Assembly: GCF_963678635.1 (NCBI RefSeq)
Contig: NC_087063.1
Span: forward strand, 48,435,220 to 48,499,219
Direction: 5' to 3'
Origin: Symsagittifera roscoffensis
Taxonomy: Eukaryota > Xenacoelomorpha > Acoela > Convolutidae
DNA length: 64,000 bases
Below are positions 11,591-23,040 of this stretch, piece by piece (positions within the stretch are counted from its first letter, which is position 1; each line of letters opens with the position of its first letter). A model generated the notes under the pieces. It worked only from the letters and a program-made list of their open reading frames with translations, was not told where the DNA came from and did not search any database. The position numbers and the translations under genes are program-made.

Positions 11591-12011
11591 TGTGCCATTC
11601 TGCCAGATTGACACAGCGCAACCTTCCGGCGACACGAGAAAAAAAACGAATAAAGGCCTTAGGAACGAAAAAGTATTGCGAAGGAGGGTAGGAACATTCT
11701 AGAATTTTTATTTTTAAAATTTCGATTGAAGAGTGGATATTTCTCAGAAAAAACGACGAAAAAACAGAACAACGACAAATATTGTGGAAAACGGTCGCAC
11801 AAGAGACGAGTAATACGAAGCCTCTTATCGCGGCAATAACACACGATAAGACTCTTAGCAGTGGAAATTGGTGGAGAAGGAAGCTTCGGTGGGGAAGAAA
11901 TATTCCACGGAACCCTCCCGTGCCACAAATTGGAAGAGATAAGAACGTTATCTCAGGAAGATTACGGGAGCGGAGGCTTGGTCCCCCAGAGACTGTTTTA
12001 TGTGAAGGGAC

Positions 12012-12019
12012 TATATAAA
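12012..12019 (+). promoter_or_regulatory. Candidate TATA box in LTR B
   Basis: TATATAAA lies about 105 bp before the hairpin/AATAAA pair. If transcription starts shortly after it, the hairpin and poly(A) signal fall in the R region, as expected for an LTR. Confidence 0.4.
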
Positions 12020-12116
12020 ACTGACTTTGTAGCTACTTGGATGTCGTAGAAGTCTGAATTAACACCGGTATAATTTGATATTTTAGAATATGAGTAGCTA
12101 GAAAGAGGAAAGGGTC

Positions 12117-12168
12117 AATCCATCTCCAATGGATTTAATATAGAACTGTCACACAAAAACATAATAAA
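12117..12168 (+). promoter_or_regulatory. LTR hairpin and poly(A) signal, copy B 5' LTR
   Basis: Hairpin AATCCAT / ATGGATT with a 5-nt loop (12117-12135), followed by AATAAA at 12163-12168. The counterpart in the C LTR is TTGATCCAT / ATGGATCAA followed by AATAAA. The pairing is kept although the bases differ. Confidence 0.6.
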
Positions 12169-12462
12169 ATAGGTTGTTCGAGCCGTGTTTTTAATGGCAA
12201 TCACGTAGTCTGAGGATCCGAGACTCAGCTATGTGGTTGTGTTCGCATGTAAACGAAAGCTGATCAAAAGTCGTTTGACTGATGGCCTAAAAATGGTAAC
12301 TTTTTACTTAGCCTTAAACAGACCAGAAAATCAACTGGCAAGGTCGAGACGGTGCAAAACGAGTAAAATTAAGGTAACTGACGCCTGCCAGTCGTTAATA
12401 GGTACTTTTTCTACGATCCATCGCTGTGTAGTATTTGGGCGAATGTTACATAGACGTTTTTA

Positions 12463-12477
12463 TGGCGCTCCTGGGTG
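12463..12477 (+). promoter_or_regulatory. Primer-binding site, copy B
   Basis: TGGCGCTCCTGGGTG starts 12 nt after the LTR. It is identical in B, in both mini-elements and in C. It begins with TGG, complementary to a tRNA 3' CCA; the primer tRNA would have G as discriminator base. I could not identify the tRNA. Confidence 0.75.
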
Positions 12478-14244
12478 GGCCTGTCAAAGGCATAAGACCA
12501 TCATGATCAGCAAGCGTTTCAGCGACGAACCCTCCGCTCCGGGCGTATGCCCGAGTTACAGGCCTTCATGACCGTTATTGTACTAGGGGGAAGGTGCGTA
12601 ACCTCCGTCTAGTACTATTTAGCTTTTTAACTTAGTTAACACCGAAAATTCCGGGGGCCGGAGGGTTAGGTGGGAAATCTAGAGCCCGCTTGTCCCGAGG
12701 TCCCTGGACCAAAAACAATTAAAGAGAAAGCGTAAAACCAAACAAAAGTAGTGTATAACCAAGAAAAAGCCAAAAACAAATTTATTTGAAAACAAAAAAG
12801 TACAAAAAACAGTAAAAAAAATCCAAAAAGACCAAAAACTGTAAAAAACGTAAAGTGACAGTTTATATGTTATTTCCGGACGAGATGTGATCTGACATTC
12901 CTATTTGTTGTTGTTTCAGATTGATTTATATCATTTCTGATAGAAAGATTGTGTGTTTTGGTGAAGGGTTGGATACCCTCCCTTGAGTGTAATTTGAGTA
13001 TTTAAGCACGTTAATGGTGATTTTGCCGGTGACCGGAGGGTAGAGTGGCAAGCTGACCGATGTGTTCCACACTCAACAGGGACATAGGGCCAACATCCAC
13101 TACGACTGTTGGGTATCGTTGAAACAATTTTAGTATCGTTCGGGTACTATTTCATTAAAACTTAAGTTGTGGGGGGCACGATTGGCTCGGTCCGATTGTA
13201 CCCTCCATCGATTACAAATTTCCGAGTTAAGGGTCTTAATTCGGGTATTTTGGTGCAAAGGAGTGTATAGTACTATTCATTAACGACTACTAATAGGTTT
13301 TTATCCTTATTACATATTACTTATCTCCTAATTAGACCCAAGAAACACCAAAATTTTGTCGAAATTTTTCGATTTTCGACCAAACTTTAGACCCCAAATT
13401 TTTGGATATCCGAGTTCTTCCGAACAGCAAAAAGCTCTTATATAGGGAGTAGCTACGTAGTTCGATCCCCTTAACTAAAGAAACCGCGTGAGAGAATACT
13501 CAGTAGAAGTTGGAAAGAACCAAAATTTTTCGATCAAAATCTCGATAATTTTCTGAATTTTGTCAATCAGTTTTGGGGATCGAGTTTTTGAGTTTTTAGA
13601 GTTAGAGCAATAAACTTTTTTGTGTTAGGAGCGTGCTAGCATAACGTGCTCGGCTGCCAGAAAAATTCTTGAGTAACCCTCCGATTAGCTCCGTGGATAC
13701 AGCTAACGACTTAAGGATTGGAAAAGGAAGGAATCGGAGGGTCCAAATTTGATAGTTATTGGCCAAATTTTTGTCTCCAAACCAATTTTGGTCCGGTTTT
13801 TTTGCATTATTCCAGTGCCGTACAGGGCTACTACGCTCGTTTCAATTATTTTTAGGCACTTTCAATAGGAATTGCGGAAAAAATTTCTCAGAACCTATAT
13901 AGGTGGTGAAAAAAGGCCGTTTGTATAAACACGTTTTTGGCAATTTATCAAAGACTAGCCAACCGATCGGGATAATTTTGGTATCATAAGTCGACGTTTG
14001 GGACCATTTTTCAGGACCGGAACCGTTTTTAGGTTGATAATTACGGAAAAGAAAAATTTTTAGAATTTGTTGGTTCGGAGGGTCCAAATCACAGGTAACC
14101 CTCCGAGCGGCAGAAAATTTTATCAAAACACCTTTTTATCCTACTGGGAAGGTTGACCGTGTCAGCCAACCTAGTTATAAGTCAGGTGGACCACTTTTGG
14201 AGACTTTATCGCGGTAACATAACCTTTTTTCTTGATTTTTGGGG

Positions 14245-14640
14245 AACCCTCCGAGGTAACCCTCCGGAGTCAGCTAAAGCCCTTAGCAACCCTCCTTAGT
14301 GGAAAACTTCCACGAGATCATCCAAAGAAGTTAAACGGCCCCCCATAGAGAATTTAGCTTGTTTTGACGCTCATTGAAGTTAATTGAAGGCCCTTCTAAG
14401 TGAGGTTCAGAAATTTGAAAATTTTGGAGGTACCCTTCGAAGTAACCCTCCGGAGCATATTAAGCATCTTATTGACCCTCCTTAGTAAATTTAAGGGGAC
14501 CCTCCGAAATAACTTGGGTGATTAGGGTACCCTCCGAAGTAACCCTCCGAGGTAGGCTAAGTGTTTTAACAACCCTCCGAAGTAACCCTCCGGAGTGTCT
14601 TAAACCTTCTAAACAACCTTCCTTGTTAGAAACTTGAGGA
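14245..14640 (+). repeat. ACCCTCCGAAGTAACCCTCC minisatellite-like repeats
   Basis: About four imperfect copies of a paired motif (ACCCTCCGAAGTAACCCTCCG) alternate with AT-rich segments containing TTAG or TAAG. Isolated single units begin upstream near 13677. Confidence 0.7.
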
Positions 14641-14823
14641 AACCTTCTGTGGCAATTTGGGAAACGGAAAATATCCATTTAATTAAGATCATATTAGGAT
14701 ATTAGGCGTGCTTATTAGGATCATAAGAGCCCATTTTGACCCGGAAATTCGTGATCAACTTTGGATTCTAGATCGGGTGTATCAGAAGTACCCGAACAAA
14801 TTTGATTGTGATTTTGGTTGTGT

Positions 14824-14925
14824 GGTTGCCTTGAGCTACTTAATAGGAAAGTTCGGGCAATCCGGGAACAAATAAAGGAAGACCTTGGTGAGTGTATTAG
14901 GCAAATACACACTCACTTGAGAAGA
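14824..14925 (+). repeat. Leader duplication, copy 1 (102 bp) with hairpin
   Basis: Repeated at 15009-15110. It contains a hairpin at 14888-14916: GTGAGTGTATT, loop AGGCA, then AATACACACTCAC with a 2-nt bulge. Confidence 0.8.
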
Positions 14926-15008
14926 AAAGTGGTTCCCTACTCTCGTGCACTTGGAGCAGTCCGGGTGTGGGAGAGCTTTTTCTTAGACTATAGAAATTTT
15001 CGATCAGA

Positions 15009-15110
15009 GGTTGCCTTGAGCTACTTAGTAGGACAGCTCGAGCAATCGCAGGGCAACTAAAAGAAGACCTCGGTGGGTGTATTAGGCAAATACACACCCA
15101 CTTGAGAAGA
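15009..15110 (+). repeat. Leader duplication, copy 2 (102 bp) with covarying hairpin
   Basis: Same length as copy 1. Its hairpin (15073-15101) reads GTGGGTGTATT / AATACACACCCAC: the A-T pair of copy 1 is replaced by G-C on both sides, while the loop is unchanged. Confidence 0.8.
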
Positions 15111-15592
15111 CTGTGTCCTGGGCTTTGTTCTTTCGGATCGTTCCGATTGAGGGAAGTCTTTTTCTTTAAGACTAAGTTTTATTGATCTGTTTCTGAATCA
15201 TCACTGCTTTTTATCAAAGATTGTTTAATTTTAACAAAGCAGTGACTTGATAAATTGTGTGGCGATAAATTGATACTGACAAAACGTCGCTGTCACCAGT
15301 AGGATATTCTTATCTGATTATCCATTGTGCTTTGTGTGTTGATTATATCTTGTGAAATTTTTAAGATACTGTTATACTATACAACAGGGTTGAGTTAGCA
15401 TTATATCAATACTGAGCAGGCCCTGTGTGTGTAACTCTAGCTGAGTCACTAAGATTGTCATTGAGAAACCTAAGAGACATTCTTGACACCTACCAGATCG
15501 AAGAGGCAGCATTAAGTAATTTAACTTGAACTTGTTCGCGGTACGTGTGCATCGCCATTAAATCATACGAATATTGTTTTTTGTCACAAAGC

Positions 15593-16991
15593 ATGCAGTG
15601 CAGGGACTCGTTAGGATCGACTACTAAGATTCCCAGGCTGAGCAAGGGCAGCACGCGAAAATTTAAAATTAGGCGTAGCCAGTCCTCGTTTAGCAGCGCC
15701 TCCGACGTGTTTGCCGAAACCGAATCGACTAAAGGTCAATCTGATCTTTCAGTGAGCGAAATGAAATTAAGGAGCGAGAAAAAACCTCAAAGGCGATCAA
15801 AGGCGGAGCGCCGAAGCGGGAACCGCGAGCGAAACGCTTGTGGACCCCTTTGACGAAGGAGAACGGACGCTTATTCGACCCGACTTTGAGCCAAGCGAGG
15901 ACCTCGAGCGGGAGGAAGTCGAGAGGACGGAGGAGACCTCGGAGCGTTCCGAGGTCGAGCCGCGAGAGGAAGTGTTATTCAAGGGAATGTCCAAATCGGA
16001 GACCAAGAGTCATAGGTGGAGGAGAGAATATTCACATTCGGCTAATACCCACTCATCTCTGGCCAAGCAGAGTAACAACGCGATGATGTCGAGTATAAGC
16101 CCGAGTGAAGAACAACCGGGCTCCAAGGCCAAGAAGAGTTGGAAGCCTTTGTACGATGAGCGCATGGCGTCACTACGAACTGAAGGTTTATCTTCCAGTT
16201 ATGACTACCCGGAGATAACCCATCCGGATGTGAACTTCACACCGTGCCCAAGGAACGACATGAGCAGGAAGGCGTCGTCCGCCTCGCCGACCAGGCCCAT
16301 GTCAGATGGGATAACGATGGGAGCGTCATCAACGTTCGACAGATTGATGACGTCAATGAGCAAGCAAAAAGGCGGTGCGTCATCAAGCACCAGGCTGCAG
16401 CCACAGTTGACCTCATCTTCTTTGGGACTAACCCCGTCATTTGGGGCCACTGGCGACATAAGTGACATGCTCGCTGGCGTAATGAAATGTCTGGATGAAC
16501 TGAGACGGGACATGACTAAGAGAATAGATCAGGTTGACGAGAGAGCTCACCAGGGTCGAGATAATCTGAGAGATGAACTAACGTACGCGGAGTCGCAGGC
16601 GAGGGTTGATCAGGCTCAATTGATTCGCAACACCGATCAATGCCTGGCGGAGAGCCTGGCACAGGCAAACAAGGAGTCGTACGAAAGAGAAGCTAGGATG
16701 ACGAGGGAGATCGAGCGATTGTTGAACGATCATGATAGTACCTACGCCCACACGATGACTAGCCTGGAGAAAAGGTTAGATGCCAAGTCTGACTTAATGA
16801 TGCGGAAGCTTGACGCGATCCTGAATGGGAGCAATTGGCAGGATCGTTCCAACCCAAGGGAGCGCTCACGCCATGCGAATGATGGAAATGGTACGGGCAG
16901 CAATGCCAGAGCCCAGCAAAGCTCGAGAACGAACTACGAACCTACGAACCTAGGAACAACGAACCTAGGAACACAGAAGCAACAACAGTGA
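15593..16991 (+). pseudogene. gag: gag of copy B, N-terminal part only
   Basis: The likely start is the ATG at 15593 (MQCRDSLGS). The frame then shifts near 15835 into the segment 15840-16991. The region is basic and Ser-rich, followed by a helical coiled-coil-like stretch (about 16470-16830) ending in MMRKLDAILNGS. This matches the coiled-coil end AKLDAILRGS of copy C Gag. The capsid, both CCHC knuckles and the protease seen in C are absent. Near nt 16990 the sequence jumps to the region just before RT, a loss of roughly 2.4 kb relative to C. Confidence 0.75.
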
Positions 16992-19648
16992 CAATACAGA
17001 GGGGAAAGAAACTTGGCTATGCTTTGCCTCTGAACACAGACTTTCAGAGTGTGGAGAACTTGAAAAAGTTTGATGTAACTAAATGTCCATTGAATGCGAA
17101 CCAATAATGTATAATGAGGAGAGTGAATGAATTGAAATCTTCTAGGAAATTGTTTTCAATGAAATCGGAAACAGATGATGGGCTGTCTAGTTGCTCCAAC
17201 TTTCCTGAGAGGCCGACAGAAGCAGAGTTAGCAGCGAATAAACAAGTCCTACCTGAGATAGAACATTTGAAGGGTAAAATATCAGACAAAGAACTAGATT
17301 CGCTCAGAGCGGTGCTAAATCGGAACGCAGACGTTTTTTCGAAACATAAGGCCGACATAGGTTGCTGTAATTTTGTAAAACACGAGATTGAGATAGAAGA
17401 GGGCTCGGTACCTCATAGGGAAGGGGCGAGAAGAATGACCTCAAACAAGTCAGAAGCGTGTAGGAAGGAAATCGAGATGTTAATGGAGTACGACATGATC
17501 GAGCCGTCGAAGTCCCCGTGGGCTTGTGGCGTGGTCATGGTGAAAAAGAAAGGGGGACAACTCAGATTTTGTTGCGATTTCCGTTATCTGAACGCAGTGA
17601 CTATAAAGGACGCATACCCGATTCCCCGCATCGATGAGAGCCTATCCAAGCTGGGAGATGCGAAGTTCTTCACGACGTTGGATCTGGGCTCTGCGTTCTG
17701 GCAAGTGCCACTCAGAAAGCAAGATCGAGAGAAAACAGGCTTTGCGTGCGAGCTGGGATTGTTCCAGTGGAAGAGGATGCCGTTTGGATTGTGCAACGCG
17801 ACGGCCACATTCCAGCGACTGATGGCCCAGGCACTCACGAGCGTCACTAAGAAATACGGGAATCTCATAATGTGTTATGTTGATGATGTCGTGATTGCAA
17901 CACCAACCTTAAAAGACCACATAGAGAGGTTGGAGGAGGTGTTTTCTTGCATGAAGCAGGCGGGTCTGAAATGTAAACCCTCTAAGTGTGAAATACTCAG
18001 AGATTCCATAAAGTATCTGGGCCGCCTGGTGGACAAACATGGAGTGAGACCAGATCCTGAAGCGGTTGAAGCGGTGCTGACCTGGAAGGCGCCTAAAACA
18101 GATACACAGCTGATGAGTTTTTTGGGATTCGCTAATTATTATCGAGAGTTCATCAAGGGGTATGCTGACAAAATATACCCCATGCAGCGGTTGATGAGAA
18201 ACAAGGGCAAAAAGTTCATTTGGACTGATGAGGCACAAGTTTCATTTGAAAACATCAAACGTGAACTTTGCGAGGCACCGGTCCTCGGCATGCCAACAGA
18301 GAAGGGGATGTTCGTGCTGGACACGGATGCATCAGTGGTTGCGATATCGGGCATACTTCACCAGGAGCAGGAGTGCAACGGGAGAACAGTTCTTCGTCCG
18401 ATAGCCTACGGGAGTAAAGTCCTGAGTGATACTGAAATGAAGTACGGCGCACCAAAAGCGGAGATGTTTGCGGTGATCACTTTCGTGGAAAAATACAGGG
18501 CCTACTTGGGGAGTGCTCCCTTCAAGTTACGTGTGGATAATCGTGCCCTTGCCTGGCTGAAAACCTATTCGATGGACCAAAGTTATATTGGTCGTTGGAT
18601 CGTGCGCCTGGATGGATACCACATGATCATAGAGCACCGTACCCGTGACAAGCACCAGAACGCAGATAGCCTCAGTAAAAAGACAGAATTTTATGAGCGC
18701 CTCAAGGAGAAACAGGCTAACCAATCAGAAATCAAAGACGGGTTTTCATTTCTGGACAAGGAAACATACGACAAACTACCACTTACTAGGTGGTTAGACA
18801 AGTCAGGGCATCCTATACCCGGACACCCTGACCTTCCAGTGGAAACGGCCGCGGAGATAAAGCTTTTAGCCAGAGGCGAGCCTGTTCCGTTGGATCTGCT
18901 AGTCCGATCCAATTTGGTACAGCAAGAACTTACCAGGCTGGGTACAAACAGCATGGCTCTATTGAACAGGACGGTGAACGTGGCGCCGGAAGTCATGGGA
19001 AAGCTCCGCGACTTGTTGGACAGGGAAGTGGATAGGCATGATCGTGAGTGGATGGAGACCATGCAGCGGTTGACTGTCACCGAGAGAACAGAGAGGAGGC
19101 CAGTGTCCATTCGCAGCCGAGGCGTTGAACGGGATTGCAGGTCGATAGTCAACCAGCTGGTGAGCTCGATGCCGAAGGAGGTCTTGTTGAGAACTTCGTT
19201 CACTGAATATGGAACACTGAATCAGACCCAAACCACTGAGGAAGTCAGGATCAAGTCAAAATCTAGCTTCGCGAGGAGAGTGCATTTCACGGATGCAAAA
19301 GAAGAATACGAGCCTAGCCCAGATTGGTCGTCCGGGGACGAGACGATGTTCGGGGAGTCTGATACCTTCGAGCCAGTCAAGGACGACTTGTCTGAGGAGT
19401 CAGACACCTTTGAGCCCGTGCCGGACGACTTGTCCGGGGAGAGGTTGACGAGACCACCTAGGGACAGAATTTTGTCCGGGGAGTCGGGTTCAAAGCGACC
19501 AATGGACAGAGTTTTGTCCGGGGAGTCGAGAAACATCTCAGACAGCTTGGAATATGAAGTTGGGGAATCAGTCAAATCAAGTGTTGACTCGAGGCCCCAG
19601 TCCTGGGACAACACATCTGAAACAACTTCCAATTCCGATATGTCATAG
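16992..19648 (+). pseudogene. pol: pol of copy B: reverse transcriptase and RNase H
   Basis: Open from 17114, with homology from about 16993 (QRGKKLGYALP). Ty3/gypsy RT: WACGVVMVKKKGGQLRFCCDF, FTTLDLGSAFWQVPL (catalytic Asp, nt 17668-17691), FGLCNATATFQR and YVDDVV (nt 17873-17890). RNase H: VLDTDAS (nt 18320), the Glu of KAEMFAV, RVDNRAL and HQNADSLS. An acidic Ser-rich linker follows at about 19280-19640. It contains repeated LSGES, encoded by polypurine-tract-like TGTCCGGGGAGT. The RT and RNase H catalytic residues look intact, but the protein lacks protease and is cut off from integrase by frameshifts. Confidence 0.85.
19331..19526 (+). promoter_or_regulatory. Cluster of polypurine-tract-like motifs in pol linker
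   Basis: TCCGGGGA-type motifs occur at about 19331, 19349, 19431, 19473 and 19515, and once more at 21957-21977 in another reading frame. They match the core of the tract preceding the LTR. They may be extra plus-strand primers or, at the protein level, an LSGES repeat. Confidence 0.45.
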
Positions 19649-20796
19649 ATCGCAATCCACTCCTTATTGGTAGACTGGAAGCAGCGCGGGCAGCGCGAAG
19701 GATCCAGCGCGAAGGACTGGAAGCAGCGCGAAGGATCCAGACAGGGACAGATACGCCTCAGATGAAGAGGGCACTGTGGTAGATAATGCCGCAGACGAGC
19801 TCGAGCTGATAGCAGTCTCGAAACGCCCAACCAGATTGCTGCCACATGGTACGGTCGTCCGTACCAATCTGGAACCATCTGTGCAGGAAGCGACGCCTTT
19901 GAAAAAGACATGGTGTGTCAAGTTGACGGACGATGCTCATGCTCCGGAGATAATGAGTGGGCAAATGAACGTGGTAAAGACGTATTTGAAAGCCAGGTAC
20001 AGGCTGTCGGATATCCTAAGGGCTCAACGAAATGATAGAATGACGAGCAGTCTGAAGAGATGGATCGAGAATGGAGCACCTGACAAGGGAGACTTGGAAA
20101 AAGACAGCTACAAGATCTTGAAGCAATTCTACCTGAAGTGAAACGACTTGTTGTACCTGAATAAGGACGGGATCGTAGCCTGTAAACAAAAAGAGGAGGA
20201 CAAGGTCCTCTATAAATACAATTCAATAGTGTTACCACAGTTGTACCAGACCGAATTGCTCTTTCGCTCACATGATCAGATGGGCCATCAAGGCGTGGAC
20301 AAAGTGTATAACAGGATACAGAAACGATTCGAATGGCCGGGATTGAAGAAGGCTTGTGAGAAGTGGATCGCCGCATGCCTAACAGTCAATAGAGTCGTCA
20401 GGTTTCAACGAAGTGGTGCAAATTGATCATCAGAAAATCTGCATGACAGCAACGGGCTATAATCAGGTGCTGGTAATGATCGACCATTTTACGAAGTATG
20501 CGGAGGCAGCACCCTGCATGACAGCATCGGCGGAAGAAACATGCGATCATTTGATAAATGTGTGGATAGCGAGGCATGGCTGCCCCATCACGTTCCAATC
20601 GGACAATGGCAAAGCATTCGTGGGTGATCTCACGAAGGAGTTAATGAAAAGGTCGCAGGTAGCGCAGGCCCACTCGACCACTTATCACCCACAAACGAAT
20701 GGCCTAGTCGAGAGGCAGAATCGCACACTGGTATCCATGCTGAGAGTCTATTGCTCGCGTTACATGGATGACTGGGAAAGCACTTGCCGCAAGTGA
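19649..20796 (+). pseudogene. pol: pol of copy B: integrase zinc finger and core, broken
   Basis: Homology resumes at about 19740 and the frame is open from 19776. The open pieces are 19776-20141, 20148-20426 and 20413-20796. The HHCC finger keeps its His pair (SHDQMGHQG) but has lost the second Cys and the following ~20 residues by a small deletion near 20385, which also shifts frame. The core triad is present: QIDHQK (Asp, about 20419), QSDNGKAF (Asp, about 20600) and GLVERQNR (Glu, about 20710), with D-35-E-like spacing. The frame shifts again at about 20785. Confidence 0.8.
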
Positions 20797-21437
20797 TGGG
20801 TGCTTACAACAGCACGGAGCATTCCACCACGGGAATAAGTCCGCACATGATGCTAACGGGTCATGAAAAAGCGCTCCCGTTGACGTTTTTCTACCCTGAA
20901 TATGAGGGGAAGAGGACAGCACCGCAAACGTACGTGCGGGATGTTATTAGAAGACAGCAGGACCTCAATGACTTATGCAGGAGGAACACGCAACAGGCGC
21001 AAATTAGACAAAAAAGGAGGTTTGATAAAAGGACAGCCGATGCGAAAGCCTACTCAGTTGGCGACTACGTCTGGGTGTTCCAGGAAGTGGTTCCACCAAA
21101 AGGAACCAAGAAATTAATAAAGAAACGGCGTGGTCCATTTCAGATAACAGAGGTGCACCAAGGAGGTCGTTTTTATCGATTGAGCACTGGAAGAGCAGCT
21201 CATTACGAAAATATAAAAACACACAATGCCTCGTCAGAGGACTGGTGCATCCCAGCGGACATGCAAAAGGGAGACTATTTGATAGTGGATCCTGCTTGTG
21301 AAGTGAATGAAAGGGGTACTCGCGACAAAAACGACGGGAATGAGGTGGTGGACGATTGCGACCTACCACTGGATCTGGAGTTGACCGAGCGAGTAGAGGG
21401 GGACAATGAAACTCTACCTAATGCCGAGGAAGACTAG
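20784..21437 (+). pseudogene. pol: pol of copy B: integrase C-terminus with GPF/Y module
   Basis: Contains NSTEHSTTGISPHMMLTG and the GPF/Y-type block KKRRGPFQITEVHQGG typical of Ty3/gypsy integrases, then RAAHYENIKTH. It ends at an in-frame TAG (21435-21437). The same frame reopens downstream, so this is a nonsense mutation. Confidence 0.8.
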
Positions 21438-22573
21438 GACTGCCCGGAACAAATCGAAATTGACAAAGGAATACAGCCTGACTTTCCACTCACCATGGAA
21501 ACACGCCAGAGCAAGAGAGGAAAAAACAAGAAGAAATACAATCCGTACGGCGAGGATTTCGTTGTAGACAGAATAGTTGTAAGTGACGTCATGGACTCGC
21601 TAGTGGGACTGGACGAAGTGGCGATGCTAGAAGAAATCGACTTGGTGAATGATATGGATCAAGATTGGATCGACGATCGATCAGAACCGGAAGTGGAGTT
21701 CGAACCAGAAGCGGAACAGACACATGAGCAAGAACTAACGAACTTGCGCGTGCTCGAATGGCTTCATGATCTGCCGACAGATCCAAAAGAGACGATTCTG
21801 ACGATTCAGGACGTCGATAAAGACGGCATAAAATACATCAGTCATGACAATATGGAGTCCAACTGGGTCGCACCAGATGGTCCTCTACGTGTTCCACAAT
21901 CCAACCTCGATCTCCTAGACTTTGGGCGATCGACGGGGACGTCGATGGATAATTTTGTCCGGGGAGTGGGGGTAGGACTCACCCACACCAAAAATCTGAT
22001 AATAAAAAAATTGAAATCGGCAAGAGAAACCGGAGAACTAGAGACAGAGGGCGAGAATGCTAAAAACCACCTTTTGGACGAATCTTTGAATCGTATTTTG
22101 ATCTACCGAACCATTATTCAAACAATATCGTCATAACGGACAGCGATTTCATACTCACGGAACGCACGTGCGCTATAGCGATAACCGCGGACGTAAGCTT
22201 CAAAACAGCACTAGCGGCTGATTTCAAAAGAGAGTATAAGAACATCGAATTTTTATGGAAACAGAGGCCTGGGGTGGGAGGGATGATAGCGCTGCCCCCT
22301 GTTGCATCACAGATACCAGGGAAATATTTGTGTTTCCTGGTTACCAAGGCCACTGATAGGCAACACGTAGATCCAAAGAGCTTGGTATTGGCCTTGACTC
22401 GACTTAGGGATTTTTTGGTTGAGAGAGGAGTGACCTCTCTCTCGTTACCAGTATATGATCCTGATAGGGGAAAGCTACATCCGAGAGAGTTGTACGCACT
22501 TGTACATGTGATATTTTCAGAAACTGACATAGAGGTTTACCTACATAAAAAATACTATCTGAGCATATGCTAG
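21438..22573 (+). pseudogene. pol: pol of copy B: acidic tail and macro-domain-like module
   Basis: An acidic region is open at 21495-22136, containing FVRGVGVGLTH encoded over a polypurine-tract-like sequence. A frameshift near 22110-22130 is followed by a macro-like module that ends at 22573. Landmarks are CAIAITADVSFK, ADFKREY, GKYLCFLVTK, LALTRLRDF, LPVYDPDRGK and LHKKYYLSI. The order resembles the TARG1/Poa1-type macro fold, which binds or hydrolyses ADP-ribose. The Gly-rich catalytic loop of active enzymes is not evident. The same module ends Pol in copy C. Confidence 0.65.
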
Positions 22574-23040
22574 GAATTGCGTTTGGCGATAAGTGGTTTT
22601 TATTAAGTTACTTGATAAGAATTAGTGTCAAGTTATAGATTAGGTTAGGTTTTAGGTACAATATTAGGGATTATGTTTTTATGTGATAATATAGATGTTT
22701 ATGTGTTTATGTGTTATTTTATTGTTATGATATATTTTATGTTTCGTGTCATAAAAGACCTAGAGTACTCCAGGTCATCAAGGTGACAGCGCTCATTTGT
22801 GCTACCCTGACAAAGATACAGGTGGACGATCCACCTTGTTGCTAAATTTTTAAATCAGAATTGAGAAGAGAATTTCAATGAAGAGTTTTAAAGAGTTGAA
22901 TGATGTTTAATCCAAAAATGATGGTTTTAAGTCGCGACTTGTTTTTTAGATCTTGATTGATCAGAAATTGTTTATTGAATCCATTGAATCAAACAAGACA
23001 GGAAGAAACTAAACGAAAGCAAGAATCAACACGATAGGAA
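22574..23040 (+). other. Spacer between pol and ORF2 of copy B, with candidate 3' splice site
   Basis: AT-rich, no gene. CTTGTTTTTTAG|ATC at about 22938-22950 looks like a 3' splice acceptor 91 nt before the ORF2 ATG. Copy C has TTTCTGTTTTCAG|ATC in the same spacer. This supports expression of ORF2 from a spliced mRNA. Confidence 0.5.

Larger units (their letters stand above)
11591..12450 (+). repeat. 5' LTR of copy B (860 bp)
   Basis: Starts TGTGCCATTC and ends CGAATGTTACA, a TG...CA boundary. The first ~409 bp match 32655-33065. After that the sequence belongs to a different LTR subtype. It includes TATATAAA at 12012, a hairpin at 12117-12135 and AATAAA at 12163. Confidence 0.85.
12478..15592 (+). 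other. Untranslated leader of copy B
   Basis: No credible gene. The stretch 12590-12900 resembles the mini-element leader at 34130-34420. It holds the ACCCTCCG-rich repeats (14245-14640) and a 102-bp duplication with covarying hairpins (14824-15110). An RNA packaging or dimerisation role for the leader is plausible but not shown. Confidence 0.6.
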
